Assembly (NCBI GenBank): GCA_965220185.1
Contig: OZ244807.1
Location: 2,108,001-2,172,000 of the forward strand
Source: Azotimanducus sp965220185
GTDB taxonomy: Bacteria; Pseudomonadota; Gammaproteobacteria; Pseudomonadales; Azotimanducaceae
Length of the DNA: 64,000 nt
Direction: 5' to 3'
Shown one piece after another: positions 7,428 through 15,221 of this stretch. A program made the translations under genes and the position numbers. Below the pieces are notes generated by a model. That model was given only the letters and a program-made list of their open reading frames with translations. It did no database searches and was not told where the DNA came from. Numbering within the stretch: the stretch's first letter is position 1; each line of letters starts with the position of its first letter.

Positions 7428-7751
7428 CTATTGCGCTGTGTCGGATTTCAAGAAGTATCTTCTCACAACATAGAGCAGTCCGATGGCCAGCGTCAGGAGC
7501 ACTGTGCCCAAGACAAGCACGGCGATGGCGCTGCCGGGGTTGCCATCCGCTGCGATGAATATCTCGTAGAACGCCGCGAAGATGGCAGGCGCATAGGCGT
7601 CCGGGTGATTCTCCACGGGCGCGGAGGACAGCGCCCACACGGGCATCAGCAGGCACAGCCATAGGCGTAGCGGCCACGGCCCGCGCACCCAAAAACAGAT
7701 GGCGACACACCATAGGAGCGCGCCAAGCGCAACGAGCGTCCACGCGAACAT
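7428..7751 (-). CDS. small membrane protein of unknown function
   Basis: A 107-residue protein with three predicted transmembrane helices: about residues 2-22 (F-A-W-T-L-V-A-L-G-A-L-L-W…), 26-44 and 73-95 (A-I-A-V-L-V-L-G-T-V-L-L-T-L…), followed by a short basic tail V-V-R-R-Y-F-L-K-S. It is the last gene of the minus-strand dnaX-ybaB-recR-rnd-ycgN run, 15 bp behind the ycgN-like stop, and so may be cotranscribed. I recognise no motif that gives a function; the hydrophobic pattern and operon position are the reasons for calling it a gene. Confidence 0.65.
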   Translation of the reverse strand: MFAWTLVALGALLWCVAICFWVRGPWPLRLWLCLLMPVWALSSAPVENHPDAYAPAIFAAFYEIFIAADGNPGSAIAVLVLGTVLLTLAIGLLYVVRRYFLKSDTAQ

Positions 7752-7766
7752 CAGACAAGACCTTCC

Positions 7767-8210
7767 TTAGTGCTCCACCCAAGTCACAACCATATGCTCA
7801 AGGTCTTCCGGATGCACCGACACTTCTGACACAGTCCGACCTCGAATGGCAATACCCGCACTGAACACGCTGTTCGCATCGGACGAGCGCAAAGGATGCC
7901 AGTGCGGCAGATCCTTGCCTTCGGCGAGCCGTCGATAGGCACAGGTTGCTGGCAGCCATTTGGCCTCGCGGGCCAAGGACGGCGTCACCTGCACACAGTC
8001 TTCGACTAGGCGCTTGCGTGCATCGTAGCGCGTGCATCGACAAGTGCGATCATCGAGAAGTTCACATCTCACCGCAGTGTAGTCGACCTGATTGCCGTCA
8101 TCGTCGTCCGCAAGCTTGATGAGACAGCAGCGGGCACAGCCATCGCACAGCGATTCCCACTCGTCAGCGGTCATGTCCTCCAATGATTTGCGCCGCCAGA
8201 AATCTGTCAT
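7767..8210 (-). CDS. ycgN: YcgN family cysteine cluster protein
   Basis: A 147-residue protein of the YcgN/UPF0260 family, which carries a conserved cysteine cluster thought to bind metal; its role is not established. The signature L-C-D-G-C-A-R-C-C-L-I-K-L near residue 22, a further cysteine pair in R-T-C-R-C-T-R-Y, and the C-x-x-V-T-P…W-L-P-x-T-C-A-Y-R-x-L segment are all present. I take M-T-D-F-W (8210) as the start because a GAGG site lies just upstream and family members begin F-W-x-x-K-x-L-x-x-M; a longer in-frame version would overlap rnd. It follows rnd by 7 bp, the same neighbourhood seen in several gammaproteobacteria. Confidence 0.92.
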   Translation of the reverse strand: MTDFWRRKSLEDMTADEWESLCDGCARCCLIKLADDDDGNQVDYTAVRCELLDDRTCRCTRYDARKRLVEDCVQVTPSLAREAKWLPATCAYRRLAEGKDLPHWHPLRSSDANSVFSAGIAIRGRTVSEVSVHPEDLEHMVVTWVEH

Positions 8211-8217
8211 GCTCGCC

Positions 8218-9333
8218 TCACCCGCACTGCGTGGCACCAAACGCCGCGTCGAAGACCGAACGCAAGTAGCGGTCTCGCCAACCGGTCAAATACTCGGGAT
8301 GATGGTCTCCATTCTGCCAAGCGCGCACGCAGCGCTCGATCTCGCGCCGCCGGCCAAGCAGTTCCGGTGGAATATTCAGCTCCTCGGCGAGTTTCGTGAC
8401 GCCTTTGAGTATCGACCTCACGGTTTCTCTTGAACCATGCGCGAATGGTCGCGCCACCTCCGCTGGCGGCTGACTTGCATTGCCCGCCTCGAAGGCACGG
8501 ATCAGGCCTTTGCCAAACCTCGCTGCCACCTTCGACGGCAAAACCTGGCCGACGACGCTTCGATCAAGGCTATCCAAGCGAGAGAATCTCAAGAGATGTT
8601 CGTCTCGCACAACCCACTGGCGTGGCTGGTTGGTGCGCATCGCTTCGTTCTCACGCCATTCGCACAGCGCTTTGAGCACTGCCTGCTGGCGAGGCGTCAT
8701 CTGCCGAATGCCGGCCATTCTGAGGTAGCGCTCATCAGGCGCAACATCCTCTCGCACGAGCCAATGGCGCATTTCCTCTTGGAACCAGTCGAGACGTCCT
8801 AGCTCCTCGATTTCTCGGCTTAAAATATCTTGTAATTCAATGAGGTAAGCGACATCTTGCAGACAATACTGACGCTGCTCAGGCGACAGTGGCCTCGCCA
8901 GCCAATCGCTGCGCTGAGCCTCCTTGGAAAGTTCGATGCCAAGATGAGCGCTCACCAACGCCGCATAGCCGACACACCAGCCATGTCCAGTGACGCAAGC
9001 AGCAAGCTGCGTGTCAAACAAATTTCTCGGCGCTATCCCAAGGTGCGTGCGTATCACTTCCATGTCCTCACCGCCGCCATGAATGACTTTGATGACATTC
9101 TCCGCGGCCAGCAAGTCGATGAGCGGGCCAAAATCCTTGATCGCCGGCGCATCGATCAAATCGATCGCCTGACCAGCCGCGATCTGATAGATGGCGGCCT
9201 GCGGGTAGTAGGTATTGAAGCGGACAAATTCGATGTCCACGCCGACCACTGAAGCGCCGTTCCAGCGTTTCGACGCGGATGCGAGCGACGCATCGCTGTC
9301 CACCCATGTGTGCGGCAACTGAGGTGCGCTCAC
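8218..9333 (-). CDS. rnd: ribonuclease D
   Basis: A 371-residue 3'-5' exoribonuclease that trims tRNA precursors and other small stable RNAs. The DEDDy active site is complete: Asp33 and Glu35 in V-D-I-E-F, Asp90 in H-G-G-G-E-D-M-E-V, and Tyr156/Asp160 in Y-C-L-Q-D-V-A-Y-L. An HRDC domain (R-Q-Q-A-V-L-K-A-L-C-E-W-R-E and …V-V-R-D-E-H-L-L) fills the second half, matching the usual length. Its ATG overlaps the recR stop by 4 bp and its stop is followed 7 bp later by ycgN, so all are cotranscribed with dnaX. Confidence 0.96.
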   Translation of the reverse strand: MSAPQLPHTWVDSDASLASASKRWNGASVVGVDIEFVRFNTYYPQAAIYQIAAGQAIDLIDAPAIKDFGPLIDLLAAENVIKVIHGGGEDMEVIRTHLGIAPRNLFDTQLAACVTGHGWCVGYAALVSAHLGIELSKEAQRSDWLARPLSPEQRQYCLQDVAYLIELQDILSREIEELGRLDWFQEEMRHWLVREDVAPDERYLRMAGIRQMTPRQQAVLKALCEWRENEAMRTNQPRQWVVRDEHLLRFSRLDSLDRSVVGQVLPSKVAARFGKGLIRAFEAGNASQPPAEVARPFAHGSRETVRSILKGVTKLAEELNIPPELLGRRREIERCVRAWQNGDHHPEYLTGWRDRYLRSVFDAAFGATQCG

Positions 9334-9944
9334 GAGCGCATTTCCGTGCGTCCCATCAGCGCGTGCGAAATGGTGCCGTCATCGGTGTATTCGAGTTCGC
9401 CGCCCAGTGGAATCCCCTGCGCGATGCGACTTACTCTCACCTCGTACGGCGCACTGCTCAGCGCACGCGCGATATACCAAGCTGTGGCTTCGCCTTCGGC
9501 GGTTGAGCTCGTTGCCAGAATGACTTCGCGTACTTGTCGCTCCTGTATGTCATTCAGCAGTTTTGGAATTGCCAGGTCTTCCGGTCCCACGCGGTCCAAA
9601 GGCGACAAATGACCATGCAGCACAAAATAGCGGCCCTTGTAGCCAGCGGAGCGCTCAATCGCAAGAATGTCGCTTGGGCTTTCGACGACGCACAGGGCCG
9701 AGCTGTCGCGGCGCACATCCGCACAAATCGGACATTTCGCAGTTTCACAGTAGGTGCGACAGTCTTCGCATTCACCGACTTCGCGCATACACAACTCAAG
9801 GAAACCAGCGAGTCGAATGCCCGCATCCCGGTCTCTTGACAGCAGTCGGTACACCATGCGCTGCGCACCTTTCGCACCCACGCCGGGCAGCACCTGCATG
9901 GCATCGACCAATTGCTCAATCAGTTGACTCAACGGCTCAGGCAC
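9330..9944 (-). CDS. recR: recombination mediator RecR
   Basis: RecR (204 residues) works with RecF and RecO to load RecA onto gapped single-stranded DNA. The helix-hairpin-helix start (A-M-Q-V-L-P-G-V-G-A-K-G-A-Q-R-M), the zinc finger C-E-D-C-R-T-Y-C-E-T-A-K-C-P-I-C and the Toprim segment L-C-V-V-E-S-P-S-D are in order. The reading frame stays open further upstream, but the expected N-terminus aligns with a GTG at 9942-9944, which overlaps the end of ybaB by 8 bp and follows a GGAATGGG site; I use that start. ybaB-recR behind dnaX is a highly conserved cluster. Confidence 0.95.
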   Translation of the reverse strand: MPEPLSQLIEQLVDAMQVLPGVGAKGAQRMVYRLLSRDRDAGIRLAGFLELCMREVGECEDCRTYCETAKCPICADVRRDSSALCVVESPSDILAIERSAGYKGRYFVLHGHLSPLDRVGPEDLAIPKLLNDIQERQVREVILATSSTAEGEATAWYIARALSSAPYEVRVSRIAQGIPLGGELEYTDDGTISHALMGRTEMRS

Positions 9945-10239
9945 TCGGCAAATTGCCCATTCCGAATGCGCCGCCAAGATGCTCCATTTGCTGAGATTGC
10001 ACTTGACGCGCAGCGGCATTGAATGCGCTTGCCACCAGATCTCCAATCACAGTCAAGTCTTCGCCCGCGAGCGTTGGATCAATGATGACGCGCTTGGCCT
10101 CGAACTTGCCGTTGACGACCACGCGCACCAGGCCGCCGCCGGACTCGCCACTGATCTCCTGCGCGGCGAGCTCATCCTGGAGCTCCGCCATGCGCGTCTG
10201 CATGCCACTGAGTTGTTTGAATATTTCTGTCGGATTCAT
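9937..10239 (-). CDS. ybaB: YbaB/EbfC family nucleoid-associated protein
   Basis: A 100-residue dimeric DNA-binding protein. The N-terminal coiled helix (F-K-Q-L-S-G-M-Q-T-R-M-A-E-L-Q-D-E-L) is followed by the conserved G-G-G-L-V-R-V-V-V-N-G and the I-I-D-P-T-L-A-G-E-D segment. Its ATG overlaps the dnaX stop by 4 bp and its end overlaps recR, as in most bacteria. Members coat DNA and modulate expression; the exact role is uncertain. Confidence 0.95.
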   Translation of the reverse strand: MNPTEIFKQLSGMQTRMAELQDELAAQEISGESGGGLVRVVVNGKFEAKRVIIDPTLAGEDLTVIGDLVASAFNAAARQVQSQQMEHLGGAFGMGNLPSA

Positions 10240-11825
10240 GGCTGGTTCCTTGCTCCTGCGAGTTGCACAGACTCGGCAACAATTGACGCCCGGAATGTCT
10301 CCATGAGGTAACGGACGAACGGGTCTGCTTCGATGATTGTTCGCGCTTGCGAGCTGCGCTCCCTTGACAGCCGCTCGTCGCGCTGCGAAGGCGTCTCTGC
10401 AGCTGGCTGGCCGGCGCGAACTTCAATCGTGAGCGGTGATCCAAGCACGGGTTCCAGCGCGATGCCGAGCGCGTTCACAGATTCAGCATCGACGCTCGGC
10501 GCGTAGCTCGCATCGACACCTAGCACGAGTCCCGATTCCGAACGCTCCACCACCCACGATTGGCGGGCAAGCTGCTTGACCAAGGGATCGATATCTGCGT
10601 CAAGCGCCCTAGTGACTGCGTGCCAATCAATATCAGGCTGCATACGACTCTCCGGTGCCGGCGCTTCCGGCTTGGCCGAAGAGGTTGGCTGGTGTTCCGG
10701 CTGGCGAGGCGCGCCTGGCTGCGCCGCGTGTTCCCGCGACGCGCCGTCATCGCCACCGCGACCCGGCTGAAAGGCGAGCAGCCGCAGCATCGCCATTTCG
10801 AAGCCGCAGCGAGCATCCGGCGCGAGCGGCAGATCGCGCGCCGCCGTGATGGCGATCTGATAGGCAAGCTGCAACTCAGTCGCATCCCACGCCGCGAGGC
10901 GACCCAAGTGAGATGCGGTCGGCGCACTGCCAAGCGCTTGATGCACCGCGGCCTGATGAAACAGCGAGGTCAGCTGATCAAGAACAGCCGCGAAATCAAG
11001 ACCAAGCTCGGCCAAGTCGTCGACTGCCCGCATAGTCTCTTCGGCATCTCGCTCTACAAGCGCCGCCATCAACGCATCAAGGCTCTCGCTTTGCACAGCG
11101 CCGAGCATGGCATAGACATCGTGGGCTTGAAGCGCCCCGCCGCCGTAGGAGATCGCTTGGTCGGTAAGAGAAAGCGCATCGCGCATGCTGCCGCGCCCGG
11201 CGCGCGCCAAGGCGTCGAGCGATCCTTGGTCAAATTCGACGCCATCGGCTTTGAGCACCTGTTCGAGATAGGGCGAGATGCGCTCAGGCAGGAGGTTTTT
11301 GAGCTGCAGTTGCAAACAGCGCGAAAGCACTGTCACCGGCACTTTCTTGGCATCGGTCGTCGCGAGCAAAAAGCGCACATGCGCGGGCGGCTCTTCAAGC
11401 GTCTTCAAGAGTGCATTGAAGCTCGACTGCGAGAGCATATGCACCTCGTCAATCAGATACACCTTGTACTTGCCTTGGGTCGGTGCATAGGGCACGTTCT
11501 CAAGAAGTTCGCGCGTCTGCTCGACACGCGTTCGAGATGCGGCGTCAACTTCGACAAGGTCTGGGAAACGCCCTTCGGCGATCTGTGTGCAGCTTGCGCA
11601 GGTCAGGCAAGGCGTCGCCGTCACGCCCTGCTCGCAATTCATGCACTTTGCAAGAATCCGCGCTATGGTGGTCTTGCCGACGCCCCGTGTCCCGGTGAAC
11701 AAATAGGCATGATGCAGCCGCCCGTGATCAAGCGCGTGACGAAGCACGCGAACAACATGCTCCTGTCCGATCAGCTCGTCAAAGCTGCGCGGGCGTAGTC
11801 GGCGTGCGAGCACTTCATAGGTCAT
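10236..11825 (-). CDS. dnaX: DNA polymerase III subunit tau/gamma
   Basis: The clamp-loader ATPase (529 residues) that assembles the beta sliding clamp and links polymerase cores. Walker A is G-T-R-G-V-G-K-T-T (45-53), the zinc module uses Cys64, Cys73, Cys76 and Cys79, and Walker B is L-I-D-E-V-H-M-L. Domain III and a proline/alanine-rich linker (about 385-430) lead into the tau-specific C-terminus. The start M-T-Y-E-V-L-A-R-R-L (11825) matches the family; the frame is open another 170 bp but that stretch lies inside the divergent phosphodiesterase gene. I see no A-AAA-AAG slippery site at the domain III end, so programmed production of gamma is not evident. First gene of the dnaX-ybaB-recR-rnd run. 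Confidence 0.96.
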   Translation of the reverse strand: MTYEVLARRLRPRSFDELIGQEHVVRVLRHALDHGRLHHAYLFTGTRGVGKTTIARILAKCMNCEQGVTATPCLTCASCTQIAEGRFPDLVEVDAASRTRVEQTRELLENVPYAPTQGKYKVYLIDEVHMLSQSSFNALLKTLEEPPAHVRFLLATTDAKKVPVTVLSRCLQLQLKNLLPERISPYLEQVLKADGVEFDQGSLDALARAGRGSMRDALSLTDQAISYGGGALQAHDVYAMLGAVQSESLDALMAALVERDAEETMRAVDDLAELGLDFAAVLDQLTSLFHQAAVHQALGSAPTASHLGRLAAWDATELQLAYQIAITAARDLPLAPDARCGFEMAMLRLLAFQPGRGGDDGASREHAAQPGAPRQPEHQPTSSAKPEAPAPESRMQPDIDWHAVTRALDADIDPLVKQLARQSWVVERSESGLVLGVDASYAPSVDAESVNALGIALEPVLGSPLTIEVRAGQPAAETPSQRDERLSRERSSQARTIIEADPFVRYLMETFRASIVAESVQLAGARNQP

Positions 11826-11837
11826 AGTGAGCATTGT

Positions 11838-12578
11838 ATGGGCTTTGATGCCGAGTTTGTCATCGTTGGGCATCGTGGCGCGGCTGGCCTTGCACCTGAG
11901 AACACGCTTCCCGCGTTTCGCCTTGCCGAACGCCTCGGCGTCGATGCGGTCGAGCTCGACATCCGCTTGGCCGATAGTCGCTTGGCCGTGTTTCACGATG
12001 CGACGCTCGAACGCACGACGAACGGCTCCGGCGCCATAAACGAAAAATCCTGGGATGAGATTCAGACGCTTGATGCTGGCGGTGGCGAGCGCATTCCTGA
12101 ACTCGCGCAGGTGTTCGGTGTCCTCAATAGCGCGAGCGGCGTGAATATCGAACTCAAAGGCAAAAGCGCTGGCGCTGCATTGGCGGAGTTCCTGAAGTCG
12201 AATAGTCCGCCTCAGCCACTCTTGGTGTCATCATTTTCAATCAGGGAAATCGAAGCGTTTCAGCGCGCAGGAGGCAGCGCTCCAATCGCCTTGCTGATCG
12301 CGAAGTTTGACGAACGCCACGCGCATCGGGCAATTGAATTGGGTGCGTGGTCGGCGCATCTGCACGACCGCCTCGCCACGCCGAAACGGGTCGCACAGCT
12401 TGTCGATTGCGGCCTGCGCGTATTTGTCTACACAGTCAACAATCCTGCCCGCTTGCGCGAACTTCGCAACATCGGCGCGCACGGCGTGTTTACGGACTTT
12501 CCCGATCGATGTGCTATCAAGCCGCTTCCCGAAACTGCAACCGCGCCAAGCGCGCATAAAGTTCGCTGCGACGGCTGA
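11838..12578 (+). CDS. glycerophosphodiester phosphodiesterase
   Basis: A 246-residue cytoplasmic GDPD (UgpQ-like) that hydrolyses glycerophosphodiesters to glycerol 3-phosphate and an alcohol. Catalytic and metal-binding residues are His12-Arg13 in G-H-R-G, Glu21 in P-E-N-T, Glu39 and Asp41 in V-E-L-D-I, and His53 in F-H-D-A-T-L-E-R-T-T-N-G. The late signature V-Y-T-V-N-N…G-V-F-T-D-F-P-D is also present. No signal peptide. The start lies only 12 bp from the divergent dnaX start. The last 62 bp overlap the 3' end of the convergent ABC exporter gene, so the C-terminal 20 residues share DNA with that gene. Confidence 0.93.
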   Translation: MGFDAEFVIVGHRGAAGLAPENTLPAFRLAERLGVDAVELDIRLADSRLAVFHDATLERTTNGSGAINEKSWDEIQTLDAGGGERIPELAQVFGVLNSASGVNIELKGKSAGAALAEFLKSNSPPQPLLVSSFSIREIEAFQRAGGSAPIALLIAKFDERHAHRAIELGAWSAHLHDRLATPKRVAQLVDCGLRVFVYTVNNPARLRELRNIGAHGVFTDFPDRCAIKPLPETATAPSAHKVRCDG

Positions 12579-14301
12579 GTTCCATGTGCGAGCCCGCGTC
12601 AAGCAACTCGCCAGATTCAAACAGCAGGATTCGCGATGCGTCTCGCACTGTCGCAAGGCGGTGAGCGATCACCATGCTCGTGCAGGATTGAGTCAGCTCG
12701 GCGAGCGCCTGCTGCACGTAGAATTCGCTGGTCGCATCAAGCGCGCTCGTTGCCTCATCGAGGAGCAGCAGGCTTGGCCGCTTGAGCATGGCCCGTGCAA
12801 CCGCAACCCGTTGCCGTTGACCGCCGGAAAGCAGCGTGCCGCCCTCACCTACTTCGGTGTCGAGCCCGTCAGGGAGATCCTCGGCAAACGCGCTCACATG
12901 CGCAGCATCGGCGGCCGCACGAACGTCCCGTTCACTCGCGCCCGGGCTCGCGTAGGCAATGTTCTCAGCGATGCTGCCAGTGAACAGCACTGGCATCTGC
13001 GGCACCAGCGCAATGCGCGCGCGAAGGTCGGACAGGGAGAGAGCGCGAATATCAACGCCGTCAAGCCGAATCGTTCCCGCCGCCGGATCATAGAATCGCA
13101 GCAGCAGGTCGAAGAGCGTTGACTTGCCAGCCCCCGAGGGCCCGACAATCGCCACCTGCTCGCCAGCGCGCACCGAAAACGATACATCCCGCAACACCTC
13201 CGACTCTGGTCTGGTCGCATAGCGAAAGCGCAGATGTTCGACATCGACACGCGCGCTGCCAGCAGCGACGCTGAGTCGTTTCGGAGAAGGCGGATCACAA
13301 ATCTCAGGCACGCTCGCGAGCAGTTCAAGCAGGCGCTCCATGGCGCCAGCGGCGCGTTGCAATTCAGTCAGCACTTCGCTGATGGCGCCGACAGAGCCAG
13401 CCACCATGAATGCGTAGAAGACAAATGCGGCAAGCTCGCCGGCGCTTGTTTCGCCGAGCAGCACATCTTGACCGCCCGCCCACAGCATCAGCGCAAAGGC
13501 GCCAAACACCACCAGCATGACGAGGGCGATCAAAAAGGCGCGCACGCGCACGCGCTTGATGGCAACGTCGAGCGCGACCTCGACCTTGGCGGCAAAGTGC
13601 TCGCTGTCGAGTCTCTCGCGTCCGCTTGCCTGCACGACCTTGATATTGCCAAGCGATTCGCTCACCTGCGTGCCAACGTGCGCAAGGCCGGTCTGGCTAT
13701 CGCGCGAAAGCCCGCGCACGCGCCTGCCAAAGAGCAGGATCGAGCCAATGGCGATGGGTGCGGCAACGAGCACCATCAGCGACAGCTTGAGACTTGAGAC
13801 CAGCATCAGAACGACGCCGCCGACGAGAATAAAAAGGTTTCGCAAGGCAAGCGACGCGGACGATCCGATCACCGTCTGCACGAGTGTCGTGTCGGTCGTG
13901 ATGCGGGATTGAATTTCGCTCGCAAGGTTCTGATCAAAAAAGCCAGGATGCAGGCGGACAACATGCGCGAACACTTGATTTCTGATATCGGCCGCGGCGC
14001 GTTCGCCGACTGACGTCACCAGATAAAACCGCACGAAGGTGCCAATCGCAAGCACAAATGTCAGGGCAACGAAGATAAGGATGGCTTCGCCAAGAAGCTC
14101 GGTCGAACCCTCTGAAAAACCTTGATCGATGAGCAGGCGCAATCCTTGGCCGAACATGAGCGTCACCATCGATGTCACGACAAGCGCGATGAACGCGCCG
14201 CCGATCTGCATCTTGTAGGGCTTCAAGAACGGCAGTACCGAGCCGAGGATGGACACCTTGCGGCTCGTCTCCCGGTCCGTCAGTTCATGCGGTGGATTCA
14301 T
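12517..14301 (-). CDS. ABC exporter, fused membrane and ATPase domains (MsbA/ABCB-like)
   Basis: A 594-residue ABC half-transporter. Six transmembrane helices occupy about residues 20-310, including the coupling-helix region R-V-R-G-L-S-R-D-S-Q. The ATPase domain has Walker A G-P-S-G-A-G-K-S-T, Q-loop V-P-Q-M-P-V-L-F, signature L-S-G-G-Q-R-Q-R-V-A-V-A-R and Walker B L-L-L-L-D-E-A-T-S-A-L-D, all intact. It should function as a homodimer exporting lipid or hydrophobic compounds; substrate unknown. I begin at M-N-P-P-H-E-L-T; an alternative ATG at 14376 (preceded by AGGGA at short spacing) would add an arginine/cysteine-rich stretch that looks non-conserved. Its 3' end overlaps the convergent phosphodiesterase gene by 62 bp. 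Confidence 0.9.
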   Translation of the reverse strand: MNPPHELTDRETSRKVSILGSVLPFLKPYKMQIGGAFIALVVTSMVTLMFGQGLRLLIDQGFSEGSTELLGEAILIFVALTFVLAIGTFVRFYLVTSVGERAAADIRNQVFAHVVRLHPGFFDQNLASEIQSRITTDTTLVQTVIGSSASLALRNLFILVGGVVLMLVSSLKLSLMVLVAAPIAIGSILLFGRRVRGLSRDSQTGLAHVGTQVSESLGNIKVVQASGRERLDSEHFAAKVEVALDVAIKRVRVRAFLIALVMLVVFGAFALMLWAGGQDVLLGETSAGELAAFVFYAFMVAGSVGAISEVLTELQRAAGAMERLLELLASVPEICDPPSPKRLSVAAGSARVDVEHLRFRYATRPESEVLRDVSFSVRAGEQVAIVGPSGAGKSTLFDLLLRFYDPAAGTIRLDGVDIRALSLSDLRARIALVPQMPVLFTGSIAENIAYASPGASERDVRAAADAAHVSAFAEDLPDGLDTEVGEGGTLLSGGQRQRVAVARAMLKRPSLLLLDEATSALDATSEFYVQQALAELTQSCTSMVIAHRLATVRDASRILLFESGELLDAGSHMELSRRSELYARLARLQFREAA

Positions 14302-14451
14302 GCGCTCGCAACGAGCGCGAAGCGCGCCTGCGTCCCGCCTATGTCGCCGACAAGAAGCTTCAAGTTCCTTTACCATTCTTCCCTTTTGCGCGCAGCATTG
14401 TAGAGCACTGCAAAAGGATTGCGACCTGATCATTTTTGGCGGTGCAACCGG

Positions 14452-14480
14452 TTGACATTTCGCTCAAGCTGTCTTATGTT
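14452..14480 (+). promoter_or_regulatory. sigma70-like promoter of the poly-C gene
   Basis: TTGACA (14452-14457), a 17-bp spacer and TATGTT (14475-14480) make a near-consensus promoter. The predicted transcript start near 14487 is about 26 nt ahead of an ATG at 14513 that precedes the poly-C tract. Confidence 0.7.
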
Positions 14481-14530
14481 GTTCGATAGAGTATCTATTC
14501 GGTAGATTAACCATGCACAGCATAACCATA

Positions 14531-14549
14531 CCCCCCCCCCCCCCCCCCC
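14531..14549 (+). repeat. 19-bp poly-C tract (candidate phase-variation switch)
   Basis: Nineteen consecutive C residues. An ATG at 14513 begins M-H-S-I-T-I-(P)n. With 19 C the frame reaches a TAG at 14552-14554 after 13 codons. With 18 or 21 C the same ATG reads through A-R-L-T-A-L-A-A-T-A-A-A-A into the signal-peptide frame that begins M-C-L-C at 14589. The tract therefore sits exactly where slippage would switch the downstream gene on or off. Confidence 0.85.
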
Positions 14550-14588
14550 GCTAGACTGACGGCCCTCGCGGCGACCGCCGCCGCCGCG

Positions 14589-15149
14589 ATGTGCCTGTGC
14601 TTCCTGCTGCTCGCAGGACCGGCACAGGCGCAAACTGCTTGCAACTCATCCATCTGCACCGTCACGCTTGCAAAGGTCGGCAGTACGGTCGTGGACGGCT
14701 GCGGCGAGCACGCCACGCCGGGCCGCATCAAGGTCACCCTCTCGAGCACCGACAACAGCGTGACGCGGACCAGCTTTCCGACCGCTGGTTATTTCATACG
14801 GGGCAGCAATACAAGCCGCACGACGGGTAATTTTACCGACTGGGAGTGGCGAGCTACGTACCTGAACCAAGGCCGGTGGTCTGACCAAAGTCTCAATCGG
14901 ATAGGCTGGGCCGGCGGCGTGCTCGGCGAGAACTTCGTTGAAGTCCGCCCCAAGGCCGGTGCCCGCATCTGGAGCAACCGGAATAGGGGCAATCCCATCC
15001 AGGGCCCCGGCGAGCTGGTGGTGCAGGTCTTTAATTTGGTGTCAGGACCGAGCTACGCAACTACCGGCAGGCCCTACTTCCTGTTCATGGGCGGCAAGGG
15101 CTGCGCGAGGGTCGGCCCCGGCGGCGAATTGCTCGGCGGCAACCAGTAG
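14589..15149 (+). CDS. secreted cysteine-containing protein, probably phase-variable
   Basis: A protein of unknown family with a secretion signal. From the internal ATG at 14589 it has 186 residues and begins M-C-L-C-F-L-L-L-A-G-P-A-Q-A-Q, a hydrophobic core and A-Q-A cleavage site but no basic N-region. Read from the upstream ATG at 14513 with 18 C in the tract it would be 211 residues and gain an N-region with Arg ahead of a long alanine/leucine core, a more complete signal peptide. The mature part has four cysteines (near residues 18, 23, 38 and 174 of the short form), which could form two disulfides in the periplasm or outside, and many Gly/Thr/Trp residues typical of beta structure. The current 19-C state would leave the long form off. 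I do not recognise a domain, and no neighbour suggests a role. Confidence 0.75.
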   Translation: MCLCFLLLAGPAQAQTACNSSICTVTLAKVGSTVVDGCGEHATPGRIKVTLSSTDNSVTRTSFPTAGYFIRGSNTSRTTGNFTDWEWRATYLNQGRWSDQSLNRIGWAGGVLGENFVEVRPKAGARIWSNRNRGNPIQGPGELVVQVFNLVSGPSYATTGRPYFLFMGGKGCARVGPGGELLGGNQ

Positions 15150-15221
15150 GGGCGCGGCGCGCGTGAGCCGAACAGAAACATTCATCGTCATGAATACTAC
15201 TCGCAACACGACTTGCTTGGA

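Noticed and set aside
10236..11825. Programmed frameshift in dnaX
   Set aside because: I found no A-AAA-AAG-type slippery heptamer with a following stem near the end of domain III.
14531..14549. Poly-C tract as an assembly artefact
   Set aside because: An error in length is possible, but the frame logic, the promoter and the signal peptide on either side argue that a long tract is real; length should still be confirmed in reads.
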